Source: Cinchona pubescens (lineage: Eukaryota; Streptophyta; Magnoliopsida; Gentianales; Rubiaceae). Taken from it: a stretch of DNA of 64,000 nt. Shown here in pieces: positions 1 through 11,506 of this stretch. The notes below the pieces were generated by a model. The model was not told the DNA's origin. It was given only the letters and a program-made list of their open reading frames with translations, and did not search any database. Made by a program: the position numbers and the translations under genes. Within the stretch, counting starts at the first letter, position 1, and the number at the start of each line of letters is the position of its first letter. The DNA lies in NCBI GenBank assembly GCA_025175665.1, contig JANKKI010000274.1, positions 937,501 through 1,001,500 on the forward strand, in the 5' to 3' direction.

Positions 1-1007
1 GCACGAAATTCAGTTTATCAACTAATACTGTTCACTTTTCTTGCTGCGACTACGAACTAAATGACACCAAGGTGCAAGTTGTTGTATTACACGACGCCAG
101 TTTAATACAGCTAAGGCATAAATTTTCTATTAAGATGCAAATGAGAAGAAAAAGCAGTGGATAATAAAATGTTCATTAACTGAACAGTTTAGACTTTGCC
201 ATACACATCTGAAGTGGTGGGAACCTTTTTCTCTTTGAGTAATTTCTGTAAATCTTGTGAACAGTAAGTGTACTCAATGCTCTGTGTAACATTTAAATGA
301 CTTAAAGAGGAGAAGAATTTCATATCTGCTTTTGCTTCAACTAAAAATATGGTTTTGATTCTTACTTTAGGTTTGAACCACCAAGTTGACCTGTATCATA
401 TTCATGGGCTGTTTTCGCCATTCAGTCCACATCAATTAGCAATTACAAATGATAAAAACTATTCAAAAGAATTAACATAGTTTAAGCTAATATCCAAGAA
501 CCATTCACCTTGGTGTTTCATCTTGTACAATGCGTGTCATAAATGCTTGGAAAACAGTCTTGATTTAAATTCCAAATCACCTCCTTGTTTCTAAAACTAA
601 AGATTTTGCAGCTTCAATTTAGTTTTATAATTTGCAAAAATATTTAGAGAATAGACATTGCACATATGACAGCATTATACTCTATACTTTGTCTATAGCC
701 CAAATTGTCTAAACCACCCAAACATATAATTATGCATCAATATTTGGTTTAAGCATGACAATGATGGACATAAATAATTGAGTAGCAAATTGTCTAAACC
801 ACCCAAAATGGAAGTTGGAATTAAAACGAAGATTGTTGATGCGTGGGTTTTGGAACTTAACAGAAAATGAATACTAAGCACTCAAAAGAGTTTGAAAATA
901 TCAAAATTGGAACAAATGGGAAAAAAATCAAGTTCAAGAATCAACAATCAAGAAAGAAAAACAAAGAGGGTATTAATTCACATACATATTCTTTGCAGAG
1001 ACACAAA
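1..1007. other. Downstream flank of HY5, no gene seen
   Basis: AT-rich DNA beyond the HY5 stop codon; the part nearest 1007 is probably its 3' untranslated region. On the minus strand I looked for a further HY5 exon that would complete the leucine zipper and found no recognisable match. The short open frames here have no plant-protein look. Confidence 0.5.
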
Positions 1008-2438
1008 TCAGTTTTGCATTTTGGAAAGCTTCTCTTCAAGCTCTGCATTCTTAGTTTCCAACTCTTTAACCCTAGCTTCCAAGTCAATCAAGTATGCTTT
1101 CTTCCTTTCCCTTGCTTGCTGTGCTGACACTCTGTTCCTCAACAACCTAAATTTCAAGGATGTAAAATTACCAAAATGCTACTGACTAAACTCCAAAATC
1201 AAAGATACACCAAAATACATCCACTCAATTCCACAGCATAGTCCCTGAAGATTTTATGTTTTTTGGATCATTACGGTATTTAGTGGATAGATGCAAGATC
1301 AACAAGTCATAAGATTTGTATATTGCACCGACAAAAAAATCTACCTCTATCCGTTACCCAACTCAGTCTAACTCAAAAACCTACCTCTCTCACCCAACTC
1401 ATAACCAATATTACATAATAACCAATATTACCTAATATACATTTCGTTATCAGTCTCATGTATATTCTTGCATGTACTCGATTTACGCCCCACCATAGTC
1501 TAAACAAGAGACGCCTGAGTTTTCTCATATGATCAATTAGAACGGTGAACCGAGTCCATTCAACAATTTTACAACCATACAAATTGCCAGTAGGCCCCAC
1601 AGAATTCTAAATGCCTACTCCAAAATGGGGCCTACAAATTAAAGTTGCAGAATTTAATTGGCTCAGAATCTATTCCCCGAAAAAAGCCCACGTATGTATG
1701 ACACGAGCTATGAAATGAAAATAACTTAGTACCTCCTTAACCTCTTGTTTTCTTTTTCAGCTGGGCTTCTACCTCTCTTCCTCGAACCGGGTGTCGATGG
1801 CTGAACCGGGCCGGCAACTGAACCGCCATCCCGGCCGGAAGCTGATGCACCGGCGACATCTCCTCCTATCTCAGGAACTCTTCGAATCTCATCATCACTC
1901 TCCATGCCTAAACATTAGAACAACATACACAAGAAAATAACTAACAATTTTTATTTTTTTTATAAAAAAAATAAAAAGCGATCTTTCTTTAACTTTCCCG
2001 AGAAAGTAAGAAAACCCAGTCGAAAAAATCGCACATTCTCCAAAACCCACTTGGGAAATCATCAAACTCATCGAAATTCCCAAGTTATCCAGAAACTCGT
2101 ACTTTCGTTTGGACACGATCATTATTTATTTTTCTACTAATAATATTTGCCATCTTTTTTAACACGTTTTTTAACTATTTTTTTTATCGAAAGATATATT
2201 ATTGCTATAATAATTATTCAATTATATTTCAAATAATATCCCGAATAATAGACGTACAAACAAAATCTTTCCATCAATCAAAAAAAAAAACGAAGTTTTT
2301 CCTTCTTAAGTTTAAAAATAAAATCAAGTAAAAAAGAAAACCTTCTTTGAGTTCAAGATGAAGGGCCGAGCTGGAAGATCTTTCACTACTTGAAGGTCTA
2401 CAGCTGGCAGCTAGAGAACTTGTAGTTTGTTCTTGCAT
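1008..2438 (-). CDS. HY5: bZIP transcription factor HY5, truncated in the leucine zipper
   Basis: HY5 is the nuclear bZIP activator of light-response genes and a target of the COP1 ubiquitin ligase. Coding exons: 2438-2342, 1907-1733, 1146-1008; they join in frame to 136 codons plus stop. The start MQEQTTSSLAAS is the HY5 signature. Exon 2 carries the acidic COP1-binding motif (DDEIRRVPE) and the PAEKENKR stretch before the basic region; exon 3 has the basic region NRVSAQQARERKK. Splice sites: donors GTTTTC and GTACTA, acceptors GTTTAG and ATTTAG. Known HY5 proteins run about 158-168 residues; here a TGA at 1010-1008 follows SKMQN, leaving four zipper heptads (L, L, L, M) and removing the fifth and the tail. 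No GT lies between the last conserved codons and the TGA, so alternative splicing there cannot avoid it. Identity is sure; function of the short form is not. Confidence 0.9.
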
Positions 2439-3607
2439 TTTCTCCCCCAAAAAAAAATAAATTGAAAAAAAAAAAAAGAGAGAGAAAGAAAAGGGTTGAA
2501 AGATGGGAAGATTGTGGATATTTGTTTGTGAGAGAGAGGAGAGAAAAAGAGCGGGATGTTGAGAAATGCTTGGAGTGATGAGGACAGTGGTGAAGGGGAT
2601 GGATGGGGAGTTTTGGACCGTTGATGGATTTGAATCGTATGGTTAAGAAGGGGTGAACGTGGAAGTGTTAGGAGCCATAACGTGTTGAATTAATCAAAGG
2701 GTAGTGGAGAGTGGAGCGTGGAGGGATGGGAGTTGTTGGATTCGGGGGGTTTTGGATGGATGGATGGAACTTGGAAGCGAATTTTTTTTAAATGGATTCA
2801 TTTTATAATATTTGTTTCAAATTTATTAATATTATTATTAAAAAATTTATTTTTATAATTTAAAATAATATACACTAAAAATTTAGAGAAATAATTTAAT
2901 GATATTTATCAGGAATATGATCCATCTAAAATTTTTTCCGAAAGTAAAGTGAAGGGTTTGGATGTAATAGATAGGTACATTGAATTGTGACCAAAGCATG
3001 GGCATTTAGTGCAAGAGTTATTTAAGATTTTGGGTGAGTAAAAGTTTCAGTGGGGTTCTCCTTTCTTTGATGAAACCTAAATATCACACACATAAGGAGA
3101 TCATACCATAAACCTCATCTGTGATTTCACTCAATGAATCTTGTAATTTAAATGAGAATTACATAATTTAAATAATACCTGATTGTTCAAACAATGATTT
3201 GACTATAATTAGACCAGCCAAAGTAAGATTATAGATCGTATCCGTATAAAAATTCTCTAGATACATACCTATACATCCTTAAGTAATTTGTTTGTTGTAT
3301 TTACCATTGACTTCTTATAATTTAAAAAAAAAAAAAAAAAAAGACAAAAAAAGAGGAAGATAAAATCGGCACTTTTATCAAGCGACCTGTATTTATTTTA
3401 TTTTTTTAAAAAAAATTAATTGTTATTAGATCAATATGCAATAAAAGAAGAAAAAAAGAAAAAAGAATTGTTATTACAATTCTTACACTTTATATACTAG
3501 TGCAAGTAGTAGGAGGAAATGCTGAATCAAACAAGTTATAAAATGCAAGAAATGGTATTAGAAATTGATTGTAATAAACTAGTGAAATGATTCGGATCGG
3601 GTTTTAA
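2439..3607. other. HY5 upstream region and intergenic spacer
   Basis: The first 130 bases are purine/pyrimidine-biased (GA-rich on the plus strand) and fit a 5' untranslated leader of the minus-strand HY5 gene. The rest is AT-rich with long A and T runs (about 3322-3340). No open frame or clear promoter motif that I would defend. Confidence 0.4.
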
Positions 3608-3946
3608 CTAATCATGCTTTCCAAGTTGAGGTTTCAGAAAGCTTGGAGGTTTGCCAAGAACACCCTTAAACTTCTGTCCAACTGATTTAGGAAGTAGCAG
3701 CTTCATGGCAGATACCGATAAGCTGCAGCTGCGCAGGTAAACAGGACTTTTTGTTGCAGCTAATGCAGAAGATGAAGAAGTGTTTGAACCAACTCCAGTG
3801 CTATAACAAGGCCTTAGTTCTCTATGATCCCCCTTCTTCCCTTTCTCATCCATTTCTGCTAATAGTGTTCCGTCCCAGACAGCACCTGACCATAGTTCAG
3901 AACCTTGTCTTCTGAATGATTTTGAAGACCTCTGCAAAGTAGCCAT
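3608..3946 (-). CDS. Small MAP-kinase-substrate-like protein
   Basis: A single-exon frame of 112 codons. The ATG at 3946 is chosen because it opens with MATLQRSSKSFRRQGS, followed by SGAVWDGTLLAEM; this resembles the start of the small plant family represented by Arabidopsis At1g80180/At1g15400 (LQRS..SFRRQGSSG.VWDD), reported as MAP kinase substrates. The basic RRQGS segment is a likely phosphorylation site. An in-frame upstream methionine 23 codons earlier would add a hydrophobic run and is not supported by the family. The carboxyl half (serine-rich, then basic and proline-containing, ending QLGKHD) does not match the family tail I know, so membership rests on the first 30 residues. No frame break is visible. 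Confidence 0.55.
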   Translation of the reverse strand: MATLQRSSKSFRRQGSELWSGAVWDGTLLAEMDEKGKKGDHRELRPCYSTGVGSNTSSSSALAATKSPVYLRSCSLSVSAMKLLLPKSVGQKFKGVLGKPPSFLKPQLGKHD

Positions 3947-4418
3947 GTAAATCATTGTGCTTTGCAAGGTTATATCGACTAATATATAAAGCAAAAAGCA
4001 AGGAAAGAATAACAAGGCAGCAAGAAGAAAAATATAAAGAGGTCATTCGAAGGAATCTCTATTCTTAGTTTACATTATTTTGCAGTCTTTGAGATCCAAC
4101 CTACGACCAAACCACATAGTACGTACACAAAATATTATTGGGAACCTTTCAGTATAACAATATTTACAGCTGGATTAGTGCATCATGGAATAGACAATTC
4201 AATGGTCTTTGATTCCTAGTTACAACCTAGTATCAGAATCTAAGGCTCTTGGCCAAAATTTTGACTTCTTTGTTTAAAATTTCGTCTTTTTTATTATTTC
4301 CTATCTTAGTAAGTATCCCCAGGATGTTCTCTTTCTGGAATCAAAGCCGGCAGGCTGGTACCTCAGTTTTGTAAGACATACTAAAGCTTTTTGTATAATT
4401 GGCTTAATTTTTTCAAAC
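3947..4418. other. Spacer between two minus-strand genes
   Basis: Probably holds the leader of the small gene ending at 3608 and sequence downstream of the OCP3-like fragment. No coding signal of its own. Confidence 0.3.
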
Positions 4419-6243
4419 TTATAATGACTTCCACTCAGAGAAATCCTTGCCCCCCTTTCCCTTTTGAATACATGTGTATTTAATTTTATCTGCAATAGCA
4501 GGGAAAGGATCACGGAGCAGTTCAAGGACAACAACTCTATCAGGACATAAATCAGCTGCAAGAATTTTTATCTGCCAGAAAAAAATAGATAATTATCTGA
4601 GACCTAGAAATTCTCATGCATGATGAGAGACTGATCCTTTCTAGCTTGTTATTGTTTTTCGTGGACACATTAGACATACATCATGATGTTAGTTGTTCCT
4701 GTGCTAAAGATCAAAACATTCATCAGTTTTTTAGAAGGAAAAGCAAAAGGTCCATGGCTTAGACTTAAACATGACAACATAATTTTTGATGTTACAAAAA
4801 TGGAAAAGTCAACTCGAGTTCAAGATAGGACCCAAGGGGTTGAAAAATGGTGAAATAAGATTAAATTAATGGAATTCAATTAATCCAACCAAAATTCTCA
4901 CTACAGTTAGTAGTTGGTAACATAGATGCAATCGTAAAACGCACTCAAAATTGAAACTTACATTGTTCTTGCGCCAACCATTTTTCAAAGCATAAGCCAG
5001 TCTCTTAAGCTGCCAATTTTTTAATTGCACTCGCATTTCTTCATCGTCATCAGCATCTTCTTCAAGGTCCTGGACATGATGGTTATCAGTATAATCATCA
5101 CCACTTTCTTCTTCTTCCTCCTCTTCTTCAGATTCATCCTTTTCTTGACCATCCCCAGCCAAGTCAAAAGCCCCCAAGAGTTCATCATCCTTCAGTGCCT
5201 CTTCCAATTCACGTTCAAGCTTAGCAAGCTCCTCCTCACTTATATCATCATCACCATCATCACCATCCTCTACAGATAGGTCATCATTTTTCAAATCTTC
5301 TTCTTCCAGCAAGCAGAACAGGGCTTCAAAGGCCTCTTCACCTTCATCTTCTTGAGCGTCTTTACCGGGTTAAGTTTGCTCCTAGAAACAAATATCAAAA
5401 GAAATAAGTCTCTTATAATTTTAACTTTTTCTAATCATTATTCCTTAAAGTTGATTATGATTTGTACAGATACATTAATTTAGTGAATGAAAGTCCACTC
5501 TGAAAAATACTCTTCGAGAAATGAAGAGAGATAATCTCTATTCTTGTTTACATATAAATAAAGCTCCTCGAGCTCTGCTCAAGCTTGGACATTTTTGCTG
5601 GGCTCACATAACAATTAAGAGAAGCTGGAACAAAAGTTTATGCTCATCAAACCTATCAAATCAAGCATGAACACTAAAACATTCAGAAAAAATTACGACC
5701 GTTTACATCCCAAATCTCCAGCCTCCAGCATGCTAATAAGATGGCTTCTTTTTGTTTTACCATTCTGTCTATAAATATTCAGGTTAAGGTTGTCACAATA
5801 GGTTCCTTGTGTCATTAAAGAAATTTTTTTTTCATCATGTTTTCGAAACAATGTGAGGATTAATGATGCAAATGCCACAAAATAAGTGGAGTATATAATA
5901 AGCCAGTATTCTTGAGCTTTCCAGATAGTTCAGGAACAATCTAATTTAAGGAAATTTCAATAAATAAATTCAAGGTCAGGAAAAATCCACTAAATATATA
6001 CAAAACCTATAGATAAATCAACAAGAAAAAACTAAAGTGATAATCAAGAAAAAAGTGGAAAAGAATGTTTAAAAAATTACACCTTTTTATTAGCTTTGGA
6101 CTTGACTGGGGAATTGGAGGCCTGCTGCTGAACTCTGCAGCTAGCGAAAGTGAGGATTGATGGAGGAGAGAAGGGGTGGGATGCTTCTTGGGCTGAGAGA
6201 GCATTGAAGTTAAAGACCACTGACTATCTGAAGATGATGCCAT
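4419..6243 (-). pseudogene. OCP3: OCP3-like gene fragment lacking the homeodomain, frameshifted
   Basis: OCP3 (overexpressor of cationic peroxidase 3) is a plant homeodomain protein linked to defence and drought responses. Three exons read: 6243-6083 (MASSSDSQWSLTSM, serine-rich, transit-peptide-like), 5381-4962 and 4571-4419. Exon 2 has the family block EEAFEALF, LEEEDLKNDD, a long acidic run, then LKNWQLKRLAYALKNG; exon 3 adds KILAADLCPD and VLELLRD, matching OCP3 closely. Two defects: exons 1 and 2 join out of frame (161 + 420 bases, one base short; around 5366-5362 a GGG appears reduced to GG), and after LLRD the match is lost and the frame stops at 4421-4419, about 200 residues before the expected end, with no homeodomain. 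It is either a partial duplicate or a gene broken by rearrangement. Confidence 0.75.
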
Positions 6244-6828
6244 GTTGCTGTGGAAGCAGCCATTCTTTGGCCATTTTCTTTCTTTATTCTTCTCAGTTTT
6301 GTACAGTATAAATAAGGGATAATTGTAATATTAACCCTCACTATCACTGTTTTTGCACATTCGCCTATGTATCAATTATAGCACTTTATTACGTTATACT
6401 ATCAATTTCATGCACTTTGGTCAAAATCAAATGAAAATTAGGAATATATTTTTTTAATGAAAATACTTTAATACCAATACATGAATAAGAGTAATTGAAG
6501 TAACCAACCAAATGTAAATTACCAACAATTAAAATCTTTTCGCCGAAAAATAGTTAGAAACAAATGCTTTGTCGTGCCACCGGGTTTCCCCACTACTGGA
6601 GGTAGCTCCAGGGGATGATAATTTGAGAAAGAAGGACAAAGAAAACAAACATTAACATCAGAAAAGTCGGTGTAGTTAGTTTATTTTTTTCAATAAAACT
6701 ACTCCTCAATCCTTTTAAGTTAATAAATGGAGAAAAACAATCACAAATGTAATGACAATGAGAACAAGCCTAGTGAATTATGCTGATAAAATGGAAGGAT
6801 ACATCTTCTGATTAAGTGCATTCCGAAG
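6244..6828. other. Upstream flank of the OCP3-like fragment
   Basis: AT-rich spacer; nothing recognised besides a likely short leader next to 6243. Confidence 0.3.
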
Positions 6829-8133
6829 CTAACTAATTCCATGCAGCAAGAATGTAGTCCCTCTGTATGTAACTGGCCTGTTCTGAGCTCCTCCAATACA
6901 CCATAAATGGCCTTGCAGCTTCAAATCACAGATTATCCTTTCATCCCTGCTGTCTCCCACACAAACTTAAATAGCCCCAGAGCCCTGTCAAGCTCCTTCA
7001 CTCCACCCCAAACCATATTTTCCTCATCAGAAGTCAAAATTTTCCCCATACACAAACAAAACTGGTTTTGACCTTCAATAGGGTAACACCCACCACTAAC
7101 TTCTACTTCAATATCTAGCACTCTTCCATAGAGATAATACAGTAGAAGTGTAAATAGACATCGCGATGGATGACCCAGTGTCTTGGTTAATTTCTTTCGT
7201 GCCAAATTCTCTTGATACCGATTCTCTTTGTACCCGATACTCTTATCTATCAAAACATCCCGAATTTGATAAAGACCTTCCTTCATCGACTCAAGCTTTG
7301 TCACGTGTATAACAAATTCCTTCCGATCACTCAAGCAATTAGTAAGATCAATGACCATCTCGAGGACGTCTTCCCATTTGTGATGATCGTTCGACTTTGC
7401 AACTTTTGTAGGAGCAACACGCATCCATGAAGAGGGAAAAACACTCGGGGTCATAAGAGACGGCAGTGTCTAAAAACTTCAGGCAACTAACAACTATTTG
7501 CTGAGCCATTTTAATATCTTTGCTCGGGCTATCCTGAACTCGACAATCTATCTCAAACCTCAACACATTCAGATATGTATCCAATGCACCAGTCCATATC
7601 CGATACTGTGTTACTTGCGGGCATATTGTGAGCCTCATATAGGACATCTGACTGCTGAAACATTCAAAATGTTCGAAACTTTTGCGAGTGAATTCAAGGT
7701 GATTGGCTCCCTTTCACTTCGTTTACTGAAGCACGTAGGCGAAGCACATTCAGCATCTCCAAATGTTGCCACCATATTCTTCCTCATTGTATCCTGCGCA
7801 TCTGGACTACCAATAAAATCCCTTGCTAACGACTTGAAACTAAGCATTTTCTCTTCAAGTTTACTATCAAACACTCTTGAACCCTCATTGACATTCACCA
7901 GCCTGCCACCAACCAAGTCCACATCTTTCAACAAATGGGCTCTTAAATTTTGTTAGCTTCTGAAAGGCTTTTTCATACCATTCAGCAGGTAATAAAGGCT
8001 CTTCTTCTTGATGGGACACTTCTGAGAAGTTATAAGACAGCAACCTCAAATGCATTCTTCTGCTGTTTTGCTTGGTTCTGAAAAACTTAGATGATGATTT
8101 AAATAGAATTCTTTCCACATGCCTATAGGCCAT
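6829..8133 (-). pseudogene. Intronless, repeatedly frameshifted copy of an unnamed plant protein
   Basis: I do not recognise the family by name. Reading down the minus strand, one continuous protein appears spread over alternating frames: 8133 to about 7925 (ending EEEPLLPAEWYEKAFQKLTK), 7934-7635 (DVDLVGGRLVNVNEGSRVF ... NVSAVRCPI), 7647-7400 (RLTICPQVTQYRIWTGALD ...), 7454-6933 (NDHHKWEDVLEMVIDLTN ... FVWETAGMKG), then a further shift into DLKLQGHLWCIGGAQNR ending with TAG at 6831-6829. Overlapping frames give at least four indels. A possible amino-terminal part lies in another frame up to 8321. About 430 residues with no intron is unusual next to the multi-exon neighbours and fits a processed or otherwise old copy; no clear poly-A tail or flanking duplication was found. 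The residues between shifts look well kept, so sequence error remains possible. Confidence 0.6.
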
Positions 8134-8519
8134 AATGAAACCCCTTCAAAACCAATTCCCAGGTTCAGAGTTCTTGTAGACATTTTATCAAACAAGTCAT
8201 GTGCAGTTCTTAATCTTGATAGTTGAGCGAAGCCACTCCTCCAGAGACAAGTCCTGATGTTAATGGTACAAGATATTAATGCATAAAACCCACTTTTTTT
8301 TTTTTTTTTCAAAAAACCCACTCACTAATTATAATTTTGACACCCCTCCGTACTCAATCCGCCACTAATGGTACAGGGTACAGGGTATTAGGGTTTATCT
8401 GGTTCGTGAAGGGGATGAGGTAGGATGAGTTATTTCATGCTAATTGATTGAATCCCAAGATCATAAATTCTTGCATTTGTCATCCTCATCCCATCTAAAT
8501 AGTTATGTTAAATTTGTCT

Positions 8520-8629
8520 GGAAATTCTACAGTTCAGTTAGATACAAATTTTTAAAATATACAGTGTCCTATTATATAAATTTTTAAAATACTAAAAAAT
8601 AATTCCCAAAAGAAATCTTAAAATTTTTC
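8520..8629. repeat. MITE family A copy
   Basis: Begins GGAAATTCTACAGTT and ends with the approximate inverse; the core is AT-rich with the TTTTAAAATAT motif shared by the copies at 8649, 30020, 34098, 38073 and 63550. Confidence 0.5.
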
Positions 8630-8648
8630 ATTTGTTTAATATAGTTAT

Positions 8649-8844
8649 GGAAAATTGTATAACCCCTTTTAGGAATCATTCCCTTACTTAAAATTTTAGA
8701 GAAATTCAATAATTCCTTCTAGAAAATTATTCTTTCGTGTTTTAGATGCTTGTACAGTACAATATTAAATATTTTAAAAACTTGTACTGTACAACCTTTC
8801 AAAATTAAGGGAATGATTCCATACAAGAAAGTGTAGAATTTTCC
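8649..8844. repeat. MITE family A copy, long form
   Basis: Starts GGAAAATTGTATAACC and ends GTGTAGAATTTTCC, an inverted pair. Inner blocks CTTGTACAGTACAATATT and its inverse form a second stem. The copy is longer than the 145-bp members. Confidence 0.5.
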
Positions 8845-9714
8845 AAAATTTTATATTGTATAAAATTTTAAAATATATGATATTATACTATATAAATATT
8901 TAAAATATAAAAAAACGATTTAAAAAAAAGATGGCGGAATTCTTAGATTATTATAATGTTTGGGGAACGTTTGATGGATTTAATAGTTGCTAAAGCATTT
9001 TTTTGATTGGATTGGAAATATTTTTCGCAATTTCTTTTGGTGACAAACGGTAGAAAATATTTTCTCATGTGAAATATTTTACAATTTTTCTCTTTTTAAT
9101 ATTTTACAATTTTCCTCTCCCTGACAAAAAAGAACAACAATTATTTAAAGACGGGATTAGAGTTATTGAGCGTATCTCCTAAATAATTTAAATGCGACAT
9201 TAAGTTTCAAAAATCTACTTTGATAATTTTAACTACTAAATTTATTTTTATTTTTAATTATTATTCATTCAATTTTTCTTTATTATCAACCCTACAATAA
9301 GATAACTATCATATGTATACTTTATATAATATTTCATAATATGATTTTAAATAAATCAATCTTTTGTTAACTATAAATGCAGTATTTATAAAAGTCTTTC
9401 AAACTCATATTGATAAAATAAAAATAAAATACATAAAAGAATATTTTTCAGTCAGGTTTGAAAAAGATTTTCAATTAGTCATCACAATGAGGTTACATGA
9501 CATGGAAACTGGCATTCTTCATATAAAATATTATTTTCCAACAGAAAACATTTTACATCCAACCAAAGTTTTTTATTGTCTCACGGCTTTTTTTTTTTTT
9601 TTTAGAGCCAATTGTACAAGTTGATCACTCTTGAAAGCTGTGGATTACATAATATCTAGATGTTCATTTGAGACTGTTATAATCTGTTTTGGCATCAATA
9701 ACAACTTCTTTTTT

Positions 9715-10040
9715 TCTTTTTTGGTAAATTATCGTAAACATCTATGTGGTATGACATTCATATCCATAATCCTTATGTATTTTAAAAATATATCCTAAAC
9801 TCCCATATGGTTTAAACTAAATGGTAAAATAGACGAAAAATATCCAAACTAACGGTTTCGATTGAAATTACATTTTTACTCCTATATTTAAATGGAAGTT
9901 AAATTATTGTAAATCCCCGTGTGGCATGACCTTCAAACCCATAACCCCATAACATTTGGACATATATGGTCTTAAACCCCCCACGTGGTCTTTGATTGGA
10001 TGACAAAGTCGATAAAAATCATCCAAAGTCACGATTTTTA
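9715..10040. repeat. Two fragments of the element at 10335
   Basis: Two degenerate direct copies (about 9722-9870 and 9895-10040) of a block that begins TAAATTATCGTAAAC, passes through a GTGGTATGACATTC-type segment, and ends near a CATCCAAA box. The same block forms the left end of the element at 10335-11255, so these look like solo ends or older insertions. Confidence 0.5.
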
Positions 10041-10334
10041 AAATTATGTTTTTACACCATATATAATTCAGTATCAAAACTTTCAAATAATTTATATTTC
10101 TATTGTATCAAAAATTATAGATTACAATTTGTACGATGAAAAATGAAGAAAATATCATTAGTTTATGATTAGAATTAAAGATTTGTAAATTAATACACGA
10201 AAAAAAAGAAAAATAATTACGGAAAAATACTTTATACATCAAATTAGGCATACAACATTAATTTTTTTGGTAGGAAAAAACGAATTTTAGAGCTGAACTC
10301 GTAATAGGACCGCGTGTGTAGTAAATATGATTAG

Positions 10335-11255
10335 TTTGGAGGGTAAATTGCCGTAAACTCCCACGTAGTATAGCCATCTGATCTATAATCCTTATATGTT
10401 TTGAAAATATATCTTAAACCCCTATTTAGTTTGATCCAAAAGATAATATAGACGGAAATCATCCAAACAAACGGAATTTTACTAAATTACATGCGTACCC
10501 TCAACCCATTATTAACTGAATTGGTTTCTTGACTCGGTTATCCATCCATCATTATCCATTAATAATCCAACTCTAAGTTCTCTAACCACCAGTAGCTCTA
10601 CCATCACCCACCACCACAACTAGCCTTACTCCCCTTCGTAAGCTTCCAACCAAATCAAATTAAAGATTGCAAATATCACTAATGGGCAGGAAAAAAAAAA
10701 AAATCAAAACTACCATCAGTAGATCAAAATTCATCATTTAGGTTCAATGAGTTCATAGCAGCAATTGGTCGAACAATTGTTGAGCATGTATGACAATCAT
10801 TATTTCATGTCAATTAACCAATTGAAGACCCAAATTTTACAGTAAAAAATCAATTCATCAAATACGAAGCACAAGTCTATCCTTTAGCGGGAGAAAAGTG
10901 GCAGCATTACGAAGCTACTTGGCCATGGATTCGAGATTTTGGTTACAATATTTACTTGGGTAAACTTGATGATATTATTTTACATTTCATCTGTACATGA
11001 AAGTCCATGAATTTGTAGTAGGAAGCTGGAATTTGCGAGGATTGGATTTGGTGGAGAATGGAAACTAAGGTGCATGTAACTAGGAGGTAAATTCTGTTAG
11101 CCATTAGCAGAACGGCGAGTGTTTGTCAAACTCTGTTAAATTGGATATTTTCTAGCATTTTATTTTTTGATCCAAATCATATAAAGGTTTAAAATATATT
11201 CTATATAACTTGAGGATTTATGGTAATTTATCCTTAATTTAGATGATTTATATTT
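10335..11255. mobile_element. Non-autonomous DNA element with long inverted ends
   Basis: The left end (from GGGTAAATTGCCGTAAAC, through a TTTGATCCAAAAGATA box) is repeated in inverse orientation at about 11120-11250 (ending TTTATGGTAATTTATCC). The ends match over roughly 120 bases. Flanks TTAGTTTGG and TTAATTTAG could be a diverged 9-bp target duplication, suggesting a Mutator-like origin. No transposase frame lies inside. Confidence 0.55.
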
Positions 11256-11506
11256 GTTTTATCAATTAGTTTAGAAAAGTTTAAAGTATATTTATAAAAA
11301 CATATAAGAGTTATAAGTTAGTGATTTATACCAAATGAGATTTACAATAATTTTTCCTGAATTTTTTGAGAAAAAAATTATATTTTTCATTAAACATTTG
11401 CTTCGGAACACGTGTTTTTCAAACGCTATTAATTTAAATTATTTCCATCCACTTTACCTTTTAAGACAAATTATATAAAAATTTAACGCTATATTGAATT
11501 AAAAGG

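Larger units (their letters stand above)
8322..9714. other. AT-rich intergenic DNA with MITE copies
   Basis: No gene. Contains two copies of the inverted-repeat element family described at 8520 and 8649; the rest is AT-rich, low-complexity sequence. Confidence 0.4.

Noticed and set aside
480..600. Possible terminal HY5 exon on the minus strand (VFQAFMTRIVQDETPR-like frame)
   Set aside because: It does not resemble the HY5 tail, and exon 3 already stops in frame before any donor that could reach it.
5025..5279. Plus-strand hydrophobic 84-codon frame
   Set aside because: It is the antisense shadow of the acidic Glu/Asp run in the OCP3-like exon.
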